In this document: piece by piece, positions 24,275-31,022 of the stretch
How the letters are laid out: the number at the start of each line of letters is the position of its first letter
How positions within the stretch are numbered: position 1 is the stretch's first letter
Assembly: GCA_002497345.1 (NCBI GenBank)
Contig: DANS01000016.1
Span: 41,028-83,512, forward strand
Length of the DNA: 42,485 nt
Direction: 5' to 3'
Source: Thermoproteus sp. UBA157
GTDB lineage: Archaea; Thermoproteota; Thermoprotei; Thermoproteales; Thermoproteaceae
Made by a program: the position numbers and the translations under genes
The notes under the pieces: model-generated
What the model saw: the letters and a program-made list of their open reading frames with translations, nothing else
What the model was told of the DNA's origin: nothing
Databases searched by the model: none

Positions 24275-24323
24275 CCGGAGGGGCTGGCCGGGCGACGTCG
24301 GGGGCCGTGGACGGGCACCCCAG
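24275..24323 (+). other. tRNA-Glu(CTC) acceptor-stem intron
   Basis: A 49-base GC-rich segment between acceptor bases 3 and 4 in the phase I prefer. CCGG begins the intron and begins the following exon, and since CCGG is self-complementary these two copies can pair to form the 4-bp central helix of a bulge-helix-bulge-like structure. GGGG (24280-24283) with CCCC (24318-24321) could form the inner helix. Confidence 0.7.
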
Positions 24324-24360
24324 CCGGTCGTTTAGCCCGGCCAAGGATGCGGGCCTCTCG

Positions 24361-24376
24361 CGGCAATGCCGAAGAA
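24361..24376 (+). other. tRNA-Glu(CTC) anticodon-loop intron
   Basis: The 16 bases CGGCAATGCCGAAGAA at position 37/38, identical to those in the TTC gene. Confidence 0.8.
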
Positions 24377-24411
24377 AGCCCGTGACCCGGGTTCAAATCC
24401 CGGCCGGGGCA

Positions 24412-24804
24412 CTCAGGACTTATATCATCGTTCACAGGATTTGTAGAGATACGGGGCCATCAAGAGCTTAGGTTCGGCGATCGCGGCCGCGCTTCGACCC
24501 GTCGGCGATAAACGGGGCCGTAAGCCGCGAGCGCGTCGCGGCGGCATCAGGGGGATAATCAATAAATAATGGCCCTATCTTTCGACATAGATGTCTACAT
24601 AATCGTGTACTACGCTTGTAATATTTAGGAATAAATATCATGCCCATATATTATCAATATATATACATACTATAAATATAATAGATGTTAATATAAACAT
24701 ATAATGAATATATAATGTAATTTTTTATTTGAACCAAAAAGGAGCCGTTTTCCTGCTCAAATGGGTTAAAATACTCTCTTTAAAAGTATCATCGATATAT
24801 CTAC
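24412..24804. other. 393-base gene-free gap with GC-rich hairpin and AT-rich island
   Basis: No convincing gene lies here. The left part holds a TATA-like CTTATATCA (24419-24427) and then a GC-rich region with nested inverted repeats (24477-24534, listed separately). From about 24555 to 24735 the DNA becomes very AT-rich, about 85% A+T by hand count in 24640-24734, in sharp contrast with the GC-rich genes around it. It is followed by the promoter of the next small gene (TTTAAAAGT near 24778-24786). Confidence 0.6.
24477..24534 (+). ncRNA. Possible structured RNA (nested GC-rich inverted repeats)
   Basis: Outer helix TCGCGGC (24481-24487) with GCCGCGA (24524-24530), extended by GCG/CGC (24477-24479 with 24532-24534); inner helix CCCGT (24498-24502) with ACGGG (24512-24516); between them lies an asymmetric internal loop of about 10 and 7 bases. 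A TATA-like element about 26 bases before roughly 24447 could start a transcript that includes it. The fold resembles a guide-RNA hairpin with a pocket, but no ACA-type end follows at the expected distance. The strand is assumed from the TATA element. No known RNA was recognised. Confidence 0.3.
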
Positions 24805-25032
24805 ATGTATTGGGTGCTGGTAAACAGGAAGGGGGGCAGGGTCCTCGTGACGGGCCGCCCCTCCGATGTCATGGAGCTGGGCGACTGGGAGGTGGTGTAC
24901 AAGACGGAGAGGTGGGACGAGGCGTACGAGGTAGCCTTGCTTATAGCCGACGACGATGACCTCATCTTGGAGTGGTACTTGGAAGATGCAGTGAAGAGGA
25001 AAAAAGCCTTAACGAGCCTTAAGAGCGTCTAG
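24805..25032 (+). CDS. Small unknown protein
   Basis: A 75-residue protein, Trp-rich and acidic in the middle (DDDDLILEWYLEDA), with a basic tail. ATG 24805 follows a TATA-like TTTAAAAGT by about 22 bases, so a leaderless transcript is likely; the longer frame through the AT-rich island is not protein-like. No family was recognised and there is no signal or membrane segment. Its 3' end overlaps the convergent aminotransferase by 24 bases. Confidence 0.6.
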   Translation: MYWVLVNRKGGRVLVTGRPSDVMELGDWEVVYKTERWDEAYEVALLIADDDDLILEWYLEDAVKRKKALTSLKSV

Positions 25033-26358
25033 CAATATATCTACGCCTTTTAGCGCCATCTCTCTGGGTATCACCAACGGAGGAGCTATCCTGATGGTGG
25101 AGATGCCCGCTCCTATAACCGCAAGGCCGCGCTTGAAGCCCCTGACTAGGACCTCCTCCAAGTTCTTAGCAGGCTTTCTGCCCTCGTCGAGCAGCTCAAC
25201 GCCTATCATCAGCCCGAGCCCCCTGACGTCGTGTTTGTCCTTGAGCTCCTCGGCCAACGCCTTTTTGATCTCTTCGCCTAAGCGCGATGCGTGCTCCAGC
25301 AAGCCCTCCTCCTCTATGACGTCGAGCGTGGCCAAGGCTGCTGCGGCGGCCACCGGATTTCCGCCGAACGTATTGGCGTGCGAGCCCCTGGGCAAAGACA
25401 TAACTTCTTCCCTCCCCATTATGGCGCCCATGGGAAGCCCCGACGCTATGGCCTTCGCCGTGGCGATTATATCGGGCTCTATGCCGAAATGTTCGACCGC
25501 GAACCAACGGCCGGTCCTGCCGAAGCCGGTCTGGACCTCATCGACGGCCAAGAGAATTCCGTTCTCCCGAGTCAGCTCCCGTAGGCCCTTCATGAAGCCA
25601 GACGGCGGAACCACGTAGCCGCCCTCGCCCTGTATCGGCTCTATCAATACCGCCGCTACTTCGTCCGGGCTGACCAACCTCTTGAAGACCCATTCCTCAA
25701 TGAACTCCAAGGCATACTGTCCGCACTCCTCGGGGTCCTTGGCCTTGAAGGGACAGTGCACTGGATGTGGATAGGGCACATGGATGACGTTGGGCATCAC
25801 GGGCGAGAAGTACTTCCTGTGAATCGGCTTAGACGCGCTGAGCGACATCGAGGCGTAGGTCCTCCCGTGAAAGGCGCCGTAGAACGCGATTATGTAAGGC
25901 CTCTGCCCCTTGAAGTAGCCCCGCGCTATCTTGACGAGGCCCTCTATCGATTCGGTCCCGCTGTTCGTGAAGAACACCTTCTTACGTCCCGATATGGGCG
26001 TTATTGAGATGAGCCTCTCGGCGAGTCTGACCGCTATTTCGTAGTAGAAGTCGGTGAGGGAGTAGTGCAGAAAGAGCTCCGCTTGTCGCTTTATCGCCTC
26101 GACGACCTTGGGGTGGGCATGGCCCGTGGCCGTTACGGCGATGCCGGCGTTGTAGTCTATGTACAAGTTCCCGTCGACGTCCTCCACCACGGGGCCGTAG
26201 CCCCTCGCTATGACTAAGGGATACCATCGAACGAACGACTGCATCAGGACGGCCTCGTCCCTCTTGATCACCTCGAGGGCCTTGGGCCCAGGGGGCTCCA
26301 CCCTTATGGAGGGCACCTTATCTGGATCGATCTGAGGCCAATGCCATTTAGGCGGCAT
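25009..26358 (-). CDS. Class III PLP-dependent aminotransferase
   Basis: A 449-residue omega-aminotransferase of the GabT/ArgD/ornithine group. Motifs include YIDYNAGIAV, TGHAHPKVVEAI, FFTNSGTESIEG (PLP phosphate), AFYGAFHGRTYA, LIEPIQGEGGY, VDEVQTGFGRTG with the Asp that binds the pyridine N, and the PLP lysine in ATAKAIASGLPMGA near residue 290. The length and the N-terminal extension fit the archaeal GABA/ornithine-type branch better than ArgD, but the amino donor cannot be decided. Start ATG 26358 has a TATA-like CTTTAATAG about 30 bases upstream. Confidence 0.9.
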   Translation of the reverse strand: MPPKWHWPQIDPDKVPSIRVEPPGPKALEVIKRDEAVLMQSFVRWYPLVIARGYGPVVEDVDGNLYIDYNAGIAVTATGHAHPKVVEAIKRQAELFLHYSLTDFYYEIAVRLAERLISITPISGRKKVFFTNSGTESIEGLVKIARGYFKGQRPYIIAFYGAFHGRTYASMSLSASKPIHRKYFSPVMPNVIHVPYPHPVHCPFKAKDPEECGQYALEFIEEWVFKRLVSPDEVAAVLIEPIQGEGGYVVPPSGFMKGLRELTRENGILLAVDEVQTGFGRTGRWFAVEHFGIEPDIIATAKAIASGLPMGAIMGREEVMSLPRGSHANTFGGNPVAAAAALATLDVIEEEGLLEHASRLGEEIKKALAEELKDKHDVRGLGLMIGVELLDEGRKPAKNLEEVLVRGFKRGLAVIGAGISTIRIAPPLVIPREMALKGVDILLDALKAR

Positions 26359-26589
26359 GTATCTACTGAACTACTCTCTATTAAAGTTATATAGCACTAT
26401 TTAGTTGCCCGGCTCTCCTAGGGCTAAGGTTGTTTAGGTCACCTGGCTCCTAAGTCGACATCGGGCTGAGCCCTTCCGCAACCCAGCCCCGATCACTCCC
26501 CATAGGGCACGCCCGACGATTTAAACATATCGCCGATATCGGCTCGATCCGATTGGGATAAATTTTTAAGTGGGGCGTAATGGGGTCCG

Positions 26590-27252
26590 ATGCTGAATCG
26601 CGAGATCTATCTCATCATCAACAACCTAGGCGGCAAGATAGGCGAATATCTCATAGAGCTGAACTTCGACCAGCCGGGCATATTAGCGGCCCTTTCCAAC
26701 GTCTTCGCCGATAACAACGCCAACATATTAAACATAGCCCTCGACTCCGGCCGCACCAAGATGCACTTCATAGTCGACGTGACTTCGGTAGACGAGCAAG
26801 ACCTCGAGGAGCTCCCCAAGAGACTGAGCATGTTCGCGTTCGTCAAGAAGATCCACCGCAGGATCTCCTCCAAGAAGATCTTCGTTCCCCGTTGGATCAC
26901 CCACGTTATCAACAACGAGCCGGCGTTGGCGATCGAGAGGGACTTCGTGGCGAAGCTAGCCGATTTGGACAAAATAGCACTCGATATGGCCAAGAGAGAT
27001 GCCGAGATAATTAAATCGGCTCTCCAAGACGGCGATCTGGAGGAGCTCCACGAGGCGGCTTATGTCGTGCAGTTGAGAGGCCTCGCCACAGTCCAGGAAG
27101 ATGGCAGCAACGACAAGATTGTGAATATAAAATATTGTAGAACCGTCTACCCGCTGTTTAGGCGCTATATAGATACGTTTATCTCCTCGATATCCAATAG
27201 GGGCTACCGGCTAGTGGACGAGGGCGGTTGCATAAGGCTCCAGATCGCTTGA
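26590..27252 (+). CDS. ACT-domain protein
   Basis: A 220-residue cytoplasmic protein. Residues about 15-85 look like an ACT domain, a ligand-binding regulatory fold (GEYLIELNFDQPGILAALSNVFADN, here cited for the pattern L-x-x-D-x-P-G-x-L, then NILNIALDSG). The C-terminal two-thirds is helical and unrecognised, with no catalytic domain. It may be a PhoU-like or other regulator binding an amino acid. The ATG at 26590 is preceded at about 30 bases by ATAAATTTTTAAG. The 3' end overlaps the tRNA thiolase gene by 49 bases. Confidence 0.75.
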   Translation: MLNREIYLIINNLGGKIGEYLIELNFDQPGILAALSNVFADNNANILNIALDSGRTKMHFIVDVTSVDEQDLEELPKRLSMFAFVKKIHRRISSKKIFVPRWITHVINNEPALAIERDFVAKLADLDKIALDMAKRDAEIIKSALQDGDLEELHEAAYVVQLRGLATVQEDGSNDKIVNIKYCRTVYPLFRRYIDTFISSISNRGYRLVDEGGCIRLQIA

Positions 27253-28205
27253 TGGCGGAGGTAGCCCTCTAGGAGGCCCGCCTTTTCGAATATCTCGCAA
27301 GTTCGGCAGATCTCCCTCGCCGTGAGGGCCCCGCAGTATTTGCACTTCTTGTAGCCGTCCTCGACCTTGAGCAGCTCGCCCAATCGCCTCCCCACGCTAA
27401 CCAAGTTGTACTTAACGCTGGGCATCTTCTCCTCGAGCTCGGCCAGAATGAACTTGAGGCCGTATCTGGGGTTGTTGTAGACATAGGGGCACTCGAGCTC
27501 CATCAAAGGTATTCCGTGATAGTATGCGTAAACTGCGATCTCCTCCTCCCTTACATATTTCAGCGGCTTTATGCGCCTTATGATATCCTTCTCCTCCGCG
27601 TCCTCCAAGTTGAACCAAGCGAACCTCTTGAGGTTCCCCATCAACACGTTCAACAACACAGTCTGCGCCTCGTCGTCTAGGTTGTGGGCCGTGGCTATCT
27701 TGGTCCACCCCCGCCTCTTCCCTATTAAGTTCATGGCCCTCCTCCGCAAGACGCCGTCGATGGTGCACATGTGTATCTCCACGCCGTTTTTGGAGAGGCC
27801 CTCCGCCACCTCTAGCGCCGAGTAGCCGAATACTTCCTTGAACGTGTAGACGGAATACGTCATGCCGTATCGCTCCGCTAGCGCCTTGACGAAATCCGCC
27901 CTCGACATACGGTAGAAGCAACTGTACGGATGGCCTTCGTTTATAGTGAACGCCTCGAGCTCCACGCCCCTTAGGCGTCCCCTCTCCTTCAACCGCCCCA
28001 ACACGTCCAGGAGCACTAAGCTGTCCTTGCCGCCCGATATGGCTATCGCCACCTTATCGCCGGGCTCTATCATCCTCTCCTCTCGTATAGTGCGCCATAC
28101 TTTCTCCTCTATTGATCTGAACAGACACGGGAGGCAGAGCCTCTCGCCGCTCGCTCGGCGGAGGAACTGCGCCGGCCTTTTGCCGCAGGAAGTGCAGAGG
28201 GTCAT
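27204..28205 (-). CDS. tRNA 2-thiolation enzyme, TtuA/NcsA family
   Basis: A 333-residue ATP-pyrophosphatase that activates and thiolates uridine in tRNA (family TtuA/NcsA/Ctu1). It begins with a zinc finger (CTSC and CLPC), then the PP-loop ISGGKDSLVLL near residues 54-64, the ATAHNLDDEAQT segment, and a C-terminal zinc finger (CKYCG, CRTC). The family's catalytic Fe-S cluster is normally held by a CxxC pair plus a third Cys. Here the pair reads Cys147-Thr-Ile-Asp150, with Asp where the second Cys is expected; the third, Cys239 in LECPY, is present. The gene overlaps a zinc-ribbon gene (ATGA) upstream, which suggests a partner. Confidence 0.88.
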   Translation of the reverse strand: MTLCTSCGKRPAQFLRRASGERLCLPCLFRSIEEKVWRTIREERMIEPGDKVAIAISGGKDSLVLLDVLGRLKERGRLRGVELEAFTINEGHPYSCFYRMSRADFVKALAERYGMTYSVYTFKEVFGYSALEVAEGLSKNGVEIHMCTIDGVLRRRAMNLIGKRRGWTKIATAHNLDDEAQTVLLNVLMGNLKRFAWFNLEDAEEKDIIRRIKPLKYVREEEIAVYAYYHGIPLMELECPYVYNNPRYGLKFILAELEEKMPSVKYNLVSVGRRLGELLKVEDGYKKCKYCGALTAREICRTCEIFEKAGLLEGYLRHQAIWSLMQPPSSTSR

Positions 28206-28417
28206 TGCAGATGGGGTATTCCCCCGTGTTTCCGCTCAGCCTTCTCGATCTGTATGGTGTAGGTGTCCAGCCGAGTCCTAAAGATGTAGAATACCGTGCC
28301 GCAGTGTTTGCAACGGGCTATCATCACCGTGTTCTCGGGCCCTCTATATCTATACGTATGCGGTGGCGGCATGGCCTCCCACTCCGGCAAGTTGCAGACG
28401 GGGCAAACGATCGACAC
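28202..28417 (-). CDS. Small zinc-ribbon protein
   Basis: A 71-residue protein with two Cys pairs, CPVC near residue 5 and CKHC near residue 36, that would hold one zinc ion. The spacing of about 30 residues is typical of a zinc ribbon. GTG 28417 is preferred, with TTTATACC about 26 bases upstream on this strand. It is translationally coupled (ATGA) to the tRNA thiolase, so it may help in sulfur transfer or tRNA binding; that role is inferred. No specific family was recognised. Confidence 0.7.
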   Translation of the reverse strand: MSIVCPVCNLPEWEAMPPPHTYRYRGPENTVMIARCKHCGTVFYIFRTRLDTYTIQIEKAERKHGGIPHLQ

Positions 28418-28501
28418 ACGACGTCATCGAAGCTGGTATAAAACCTTAATGATATGGGAGTTATCCTCGCGCCCTTCCTCTCCCTTTTATTTTTAATTAA
28501 A

Positions 28502-29245
28502 ATGTATTCCGTGAAGTTGGTAAGGCCTTCGGCCTATCTAATAGGCTCTTGGGGATCTGAGAGGCTCATATCGGCGTTCACCGATGCGCTCTACCGCGGC
28601 GTTCCGTTCGAGGACGCCATAAAGGCACAGACGCCGGAGCTGATCGCCAAAAGGATAAGCGCTTTCTACCGCCAGGGCCACTGGTCCGTGTTCGAGTTCA
28701 TGGGCGCCCAGTTCCTCGTGGAGTGCTCCCGCGCGTGCCACACCCAGTTCATCCGGCACCGCTTGGCCTCCTATTGGTCCGAGTCCCAGCGATACGTGGA
28801 CTACGCGAGGAGGGAGATCCGCTTCGTCGTGCCCGAGGGCTTCCCCGAGGAGGCGCTGAGGAGGGCCTACGAGGACTACCTCAAGCTCAGGGAGTCCTTC
28901 CGCCCCGAGTACGCCCGCATGGTCCTCCCCAACGCGGCCGCGGTCAAATTCGCCGTCCAGATGAACGCCAGGGAGCTCCTCCTCAACTTCGTCCCCCTCA
29001 GGTGCGCGGCGGCCGCGCAAGCAGAGATAAGGCACGTTTGCTGGCAGGTGTTCGCGATCGCGTGGGACCTCTGGCCCAACTTGGCGAGGCTCGTGTGGGA
29101 GGACCTGCCGAACTTGCACCGCGACTTCTGCACCAAGGTGCCGGCCGGCAGGGACTGCCGCCTCTACGCCATAGAGGACGCCGAGAGGCTACACGGACCG
29201 CTCCCGAGGAGGCCGTGGTTGGAGCAGATCGCCACAAGGTCCTAA
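28502..29245 (+). CDS. thyX: Flavin-dependent thymidylate synthase
   Basis: A 247-residue enzyme that makes dTMP from dUMP with FAD, NADPH and methylene-tetrahydropterin. The family signature RHRxxS is present as RHRLASYWSESQRY near residues 82-95. The substrate-binding region FVPLRCAAAAQAEIR and the conserved ARELLLNF are also as expected. ATG 28502 lies only about 14 bases after a TATA-like CTTTTATTTTT; GTG 28511 sits about 25 bases after it and could be the true leaderless start. The gene overlaps the next one by 31 bases. No thyA is seen in the window. Confidence 0.9.
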   Translation: MYSVKLVRPSAYLIGSWGSERLISAFTDALYRGVPFEDAIKAQTPELIAKRISAFYRQGHWSVFEFMGAQFLVECSRACHTQFIRHRLASYWSESQRYVDYARREIRFVVPEGFPEEALRRAYEDYLKLRESFRPEYARMVLPNAAAVKFAVQMNARELLLNFVPLRCAAAAQAEIRHVCWQVFAIAWDLWPNLARLVWEDLPNLHRDFCTKVPAGRDCRLYAIEDAERLHGPLPRRPWLEQIATRS

Positions 29246-30114
29246 TAAGGGGGCTGGAGCCGGGCTCGGCCTATCTCGCGTACCTCTTCGCCAAATCGGG
29301 CGACCGCGTAGTAGTCCAGACCTCCAAGCCCGGGGATGTGTATTTCTACGATCTGCCGCCGCCTAATCTCTTCATGAGGGAGCGTTTCCTCAGAGATCTC
29401 TTGCTGGTGGAGCTCGTCGAATCGGCGAATCCGGACGAATATGACGTCGTGGTCGACTCCTGCGACGTGGAGCTCGACGGGCTACTGGAGCTCTACGGAG
29501 GAAACGAGGTGGTGTACGTGGAGGGGGATCCTTGGCTTTCCGCCACGCTCTCGCTCTCCAGAGGCTTGCCGGCGCCGGATCCCGTTGAGTTGCCCGTGGA
29601 GAGGACTAACGAGTTTAAGCGCATTAGGATCGAGGTTCGCAAGTACGAGGGCGCTCCGTATTCGCTTTGTAGGGCTGTCGACGGGATCTCGGGCAAGCCA
29701 TATGAGCCTACGCGAACTCTCGAGAGGGTCTACCTGGCGGCCGACGTCTTCAAGGAGATAAAGGGACTTGGCGCTAGGCCGAGGGCCCTCAAGCTCGAAT
29801 ATGCCGTGGGTCGCGACGTATTCTTCATGGGCATGGGGATGGAGGCCGTCGGGAAGATCTCCAGGGTCACTACAGGCGGCATAACAGCTTGGGTATACGG
29901 CGAGGCCGGAAGGCTTAGATATATCATGCTTAAGAGCGATCGGCGCTATTTCGAGAGCGCCCTCCGCTTATACAACGCGCTTAGATTCGACGAATATTTC
30001 TACCTCTACGACCTAGGGGCCGGGAGGGGGGCTCTCAATGTGGCGTCGCTGGGCCATCTGACGCGTCACATGAGGCGTAGCCGTAGGCATGCAGAAAATA
30101 TAAAAACGCCATAG
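29215..30114 (+). CDS. Unknown protein, possibly degenerate Rossmann fold
   Basis: A 299-residue protein. The open frame extends upstream only as a shadow of thyX; GTG 29215 gives a sensible start, overlapping thyX by 31 bases. The N-terminus (VLIRGLEPGSAYLAYLFAKSG, cited for its G-x-x-P-G-S-A-Y pattern) resembles a dinucleotide-binding beta-alpha-beta unit with the glycine pattern changed. The middle and C-terminal parts (YVEGDPWLS, FFMGMGMEAVG, YDLGAGRGALNVASLGH) are conserved-looking but unassigned. It may be a flavoprotein relative that has lost or altered cofactor binding. Its pairing with thyX suggests a link to nucleotide or flavin metabolism. Confidence 0.7.
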   Translation: MVGADRHKVLIRGLEPGSAYLAYLFAKSGDRVVVQTSKPGDVYFYDLPPPNLFMRERFLRDLLLVELVESANPDEYDVVVDSCDVELDGLLELYGGNEVVYVEGDPWLSATLSLSRGLPAPDPVELPVERTNEFKRIRIEVRKYEGAPYSLCRAVDGISGKPYEPTRTLERVYLAADVFKEIKGLGARPRALKLEYAVGRDVFFMGMGMEAVGKISRVTTGGITAWVYGEAGRLRYIMLKSDRRYFESALRLYNALRFDEYFYLYDLGAGRGALNVASLGHLTRHMRRSRRHAENIKTP

Positions 30115-30126
30115 TGCAATACCGCG

Positions 30127-30699
30127 ATGGCCAAGTCGGCGTATGCATATATGGCCATGTGGTATTCCAAGGAGGGCAGAGAGGTCGAGGAGAGGGTTAT
30201 GAGGGAGAGGCTGATAAAGTGGCGCAGAGAGCCCTCCATAGTCAGAATAGATAAGCCGACTAGGCTCAATAGAGCTAGAGCGCTCGGCTATAAGGCCAAA
30301 CAAGGCGTCGTCGTGGTAAGAGTCAGGCTCAGGAGAGGGCCCTTCAACAGGAGGAGGCCCGACTCGGGCAGAAGGCCTAAGCGCATGGGCGTATACGGCA
30401 TAACCTTGTGGAAGAATTGGCGACAAGTGGCCGAGGAGAGGGCCGCTAGGCGCTTCCCCAATCTCGAGGTCTTGGGCAGCTATTGGGTAGCGGACGACGG
30501 GATGTACAGATACTTCGAGGTGATAATGATAGATCCCAACGCCCCGACTATAAGGAGCGATCCCGACTATGCGGGCATAGTGGGCAGGAGGACCAAGCGC
30601 AGATGGAAGGCGAGAAGGTTGAGACAAAGGCAGAGGAGGCTGATAGAGAAATTGCGCAAGACTCTCCTCCCCAAGCTGAAGCCCCAAGAGAAAGGGTGA
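30127..30699 (+). CDS. rpl15e: 50S ribosomal protein L15e
   Basis: A 190-residue, very basic ribosomal protein of the archaeal/eukaryotic L15e family. Recognisable stretches include RLIKWRREPSIVRIDKPTRLNRARALGYKAKQG (family hallmark, cited by its start and end), GPFNRRRPDSGRRPKRMG and LGSYWVADDG. The length is as usual. It follows a TATA element (AATATAAAAAC) by about 24-30 bases and is the first gene of an operon with a PF01877 RNA-binding protein, Rpp30 and Pop5, an order seen in other archaea. Confidence 0.96.
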   Translation: MAKSAYAYMAMWYSKEGREVEERVMRERLIKWRREPSIVRIDKPTRLNRARALGYKAKQGVVVVRVRLRRGPFNRRRPDSGRRPKRMGVYGITLWKNWRQVAEERAARRFPNLEVLGSYWVADDGMYRYFEVIMIDPNAPTIRSDPDYAGIVGRRTKRRWKARRLRQRQRRLIEKLRKTLLPKLKPQEKG

Positions 30700-31022
30700 G
30701 ATGCTTCGCGGAGATAGAGGTCCTGGTACACGCCACCGAGGACTTAGATAGAGTTGTAGAGGCGCTCAGGTCCTTCTTCGGGGATCTCCCGTACATCATC
30801 CAAGCGCTTGAAGGCCATTACGGGAACCCCATATATTTAATCACAGCGTTTCTGGAGGACTGTCGACCGTTATTGAAGAAGCTGTGTCCCTACGTCCAAC
30901 CTCCGCAAGGGCGCGAGTGGCACATAAGGCTCGATAAACAGAAGCTGGCCAAGGGCGAGGTGAGCCCCTCGAGCTCCGACGACGTGGTGAAGATAAGAAT
31001 AAAGGGCGGAGGATGTGATTAG
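30696..31022 (+). CDS. PF01877-type RNA-binding protein (COG1325)
   Basis: A 108-residue protein; GTG 30696 overlaps the L15e stop (GTGA), which decides the start. The length and pattern (EIEVLVHATEDLDRV, then LEGHYGNPI, LDKQKLAKGE near the end) match the archaeal PF01877 / COG1325 family, predicted to be RNA-binding and associated with the exosome or RNA processing. It is placed between L15e and Rpp30, as in many archaeal genomes. Confidence 0.85.
   Translation: MRCFAEIEVLVHATEDLDRVVEALRSFFGDLPYIIQALEGHYGNPIYLITAFLEDCRPLLKKLCPYVQPPQGREWHIRLDKQKLAKGEVSPSSSDDVVKIRIKGGGCD

Larger units (their letters stand above)
24272..24411 (+). tRNA. tRNA-Glu (CTC) with acceptor-stem and anticodon-loop introns
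   Basis: From about 24324 the gene closely follows the TTC copy, with anticodon stem CGGGC / GCCCG, joined loop CTCTCGA, anticodon CTC at 24357-24359, the same 16-base intron at 24361-24376, and a normal T arm ending in acceptor CCGGGGC and discriminator A at 24411. The bases directly before 24324 (CAG) cannot pair with the 3' acceptor strand. The missing GCC is found 49 bases upstream at 24272-24274. Removing 24275-24323 restores GCCCCGG, a perfect 7-bp acceptor. The TATA box position supports transcription from about 24270. Because CCGG occurs at both junctions, the exact splice phase (position 3/4 through 7/8) is ambiguous. Confidence 0.82.

Noticed and set aside
24321..24411. tRNA-Glu(CTC) as a pseudogene with a broken acceptor stem
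   Set aside because: The missing bases lie 49 bases upstream at the right distance from a TATA box, and joining them restores a perfect acceptor; an intron explains the data better.
26400..26560. Possible RNase P or other stable RNA in the gap before the ACT-domain gene
   Set aside because: Short palindromes such as GGGCTGAGCCC are present but I could not match conserved RNase P regions or another known RNA.
28723..29214. Upstream extension of the unknown gene after thyX
   Set aside because: This part of the frame lies inside thyX in another phase and has Arg/Pro/Gly-rich shadow composition; the protein-like part starts at GTG 29215.
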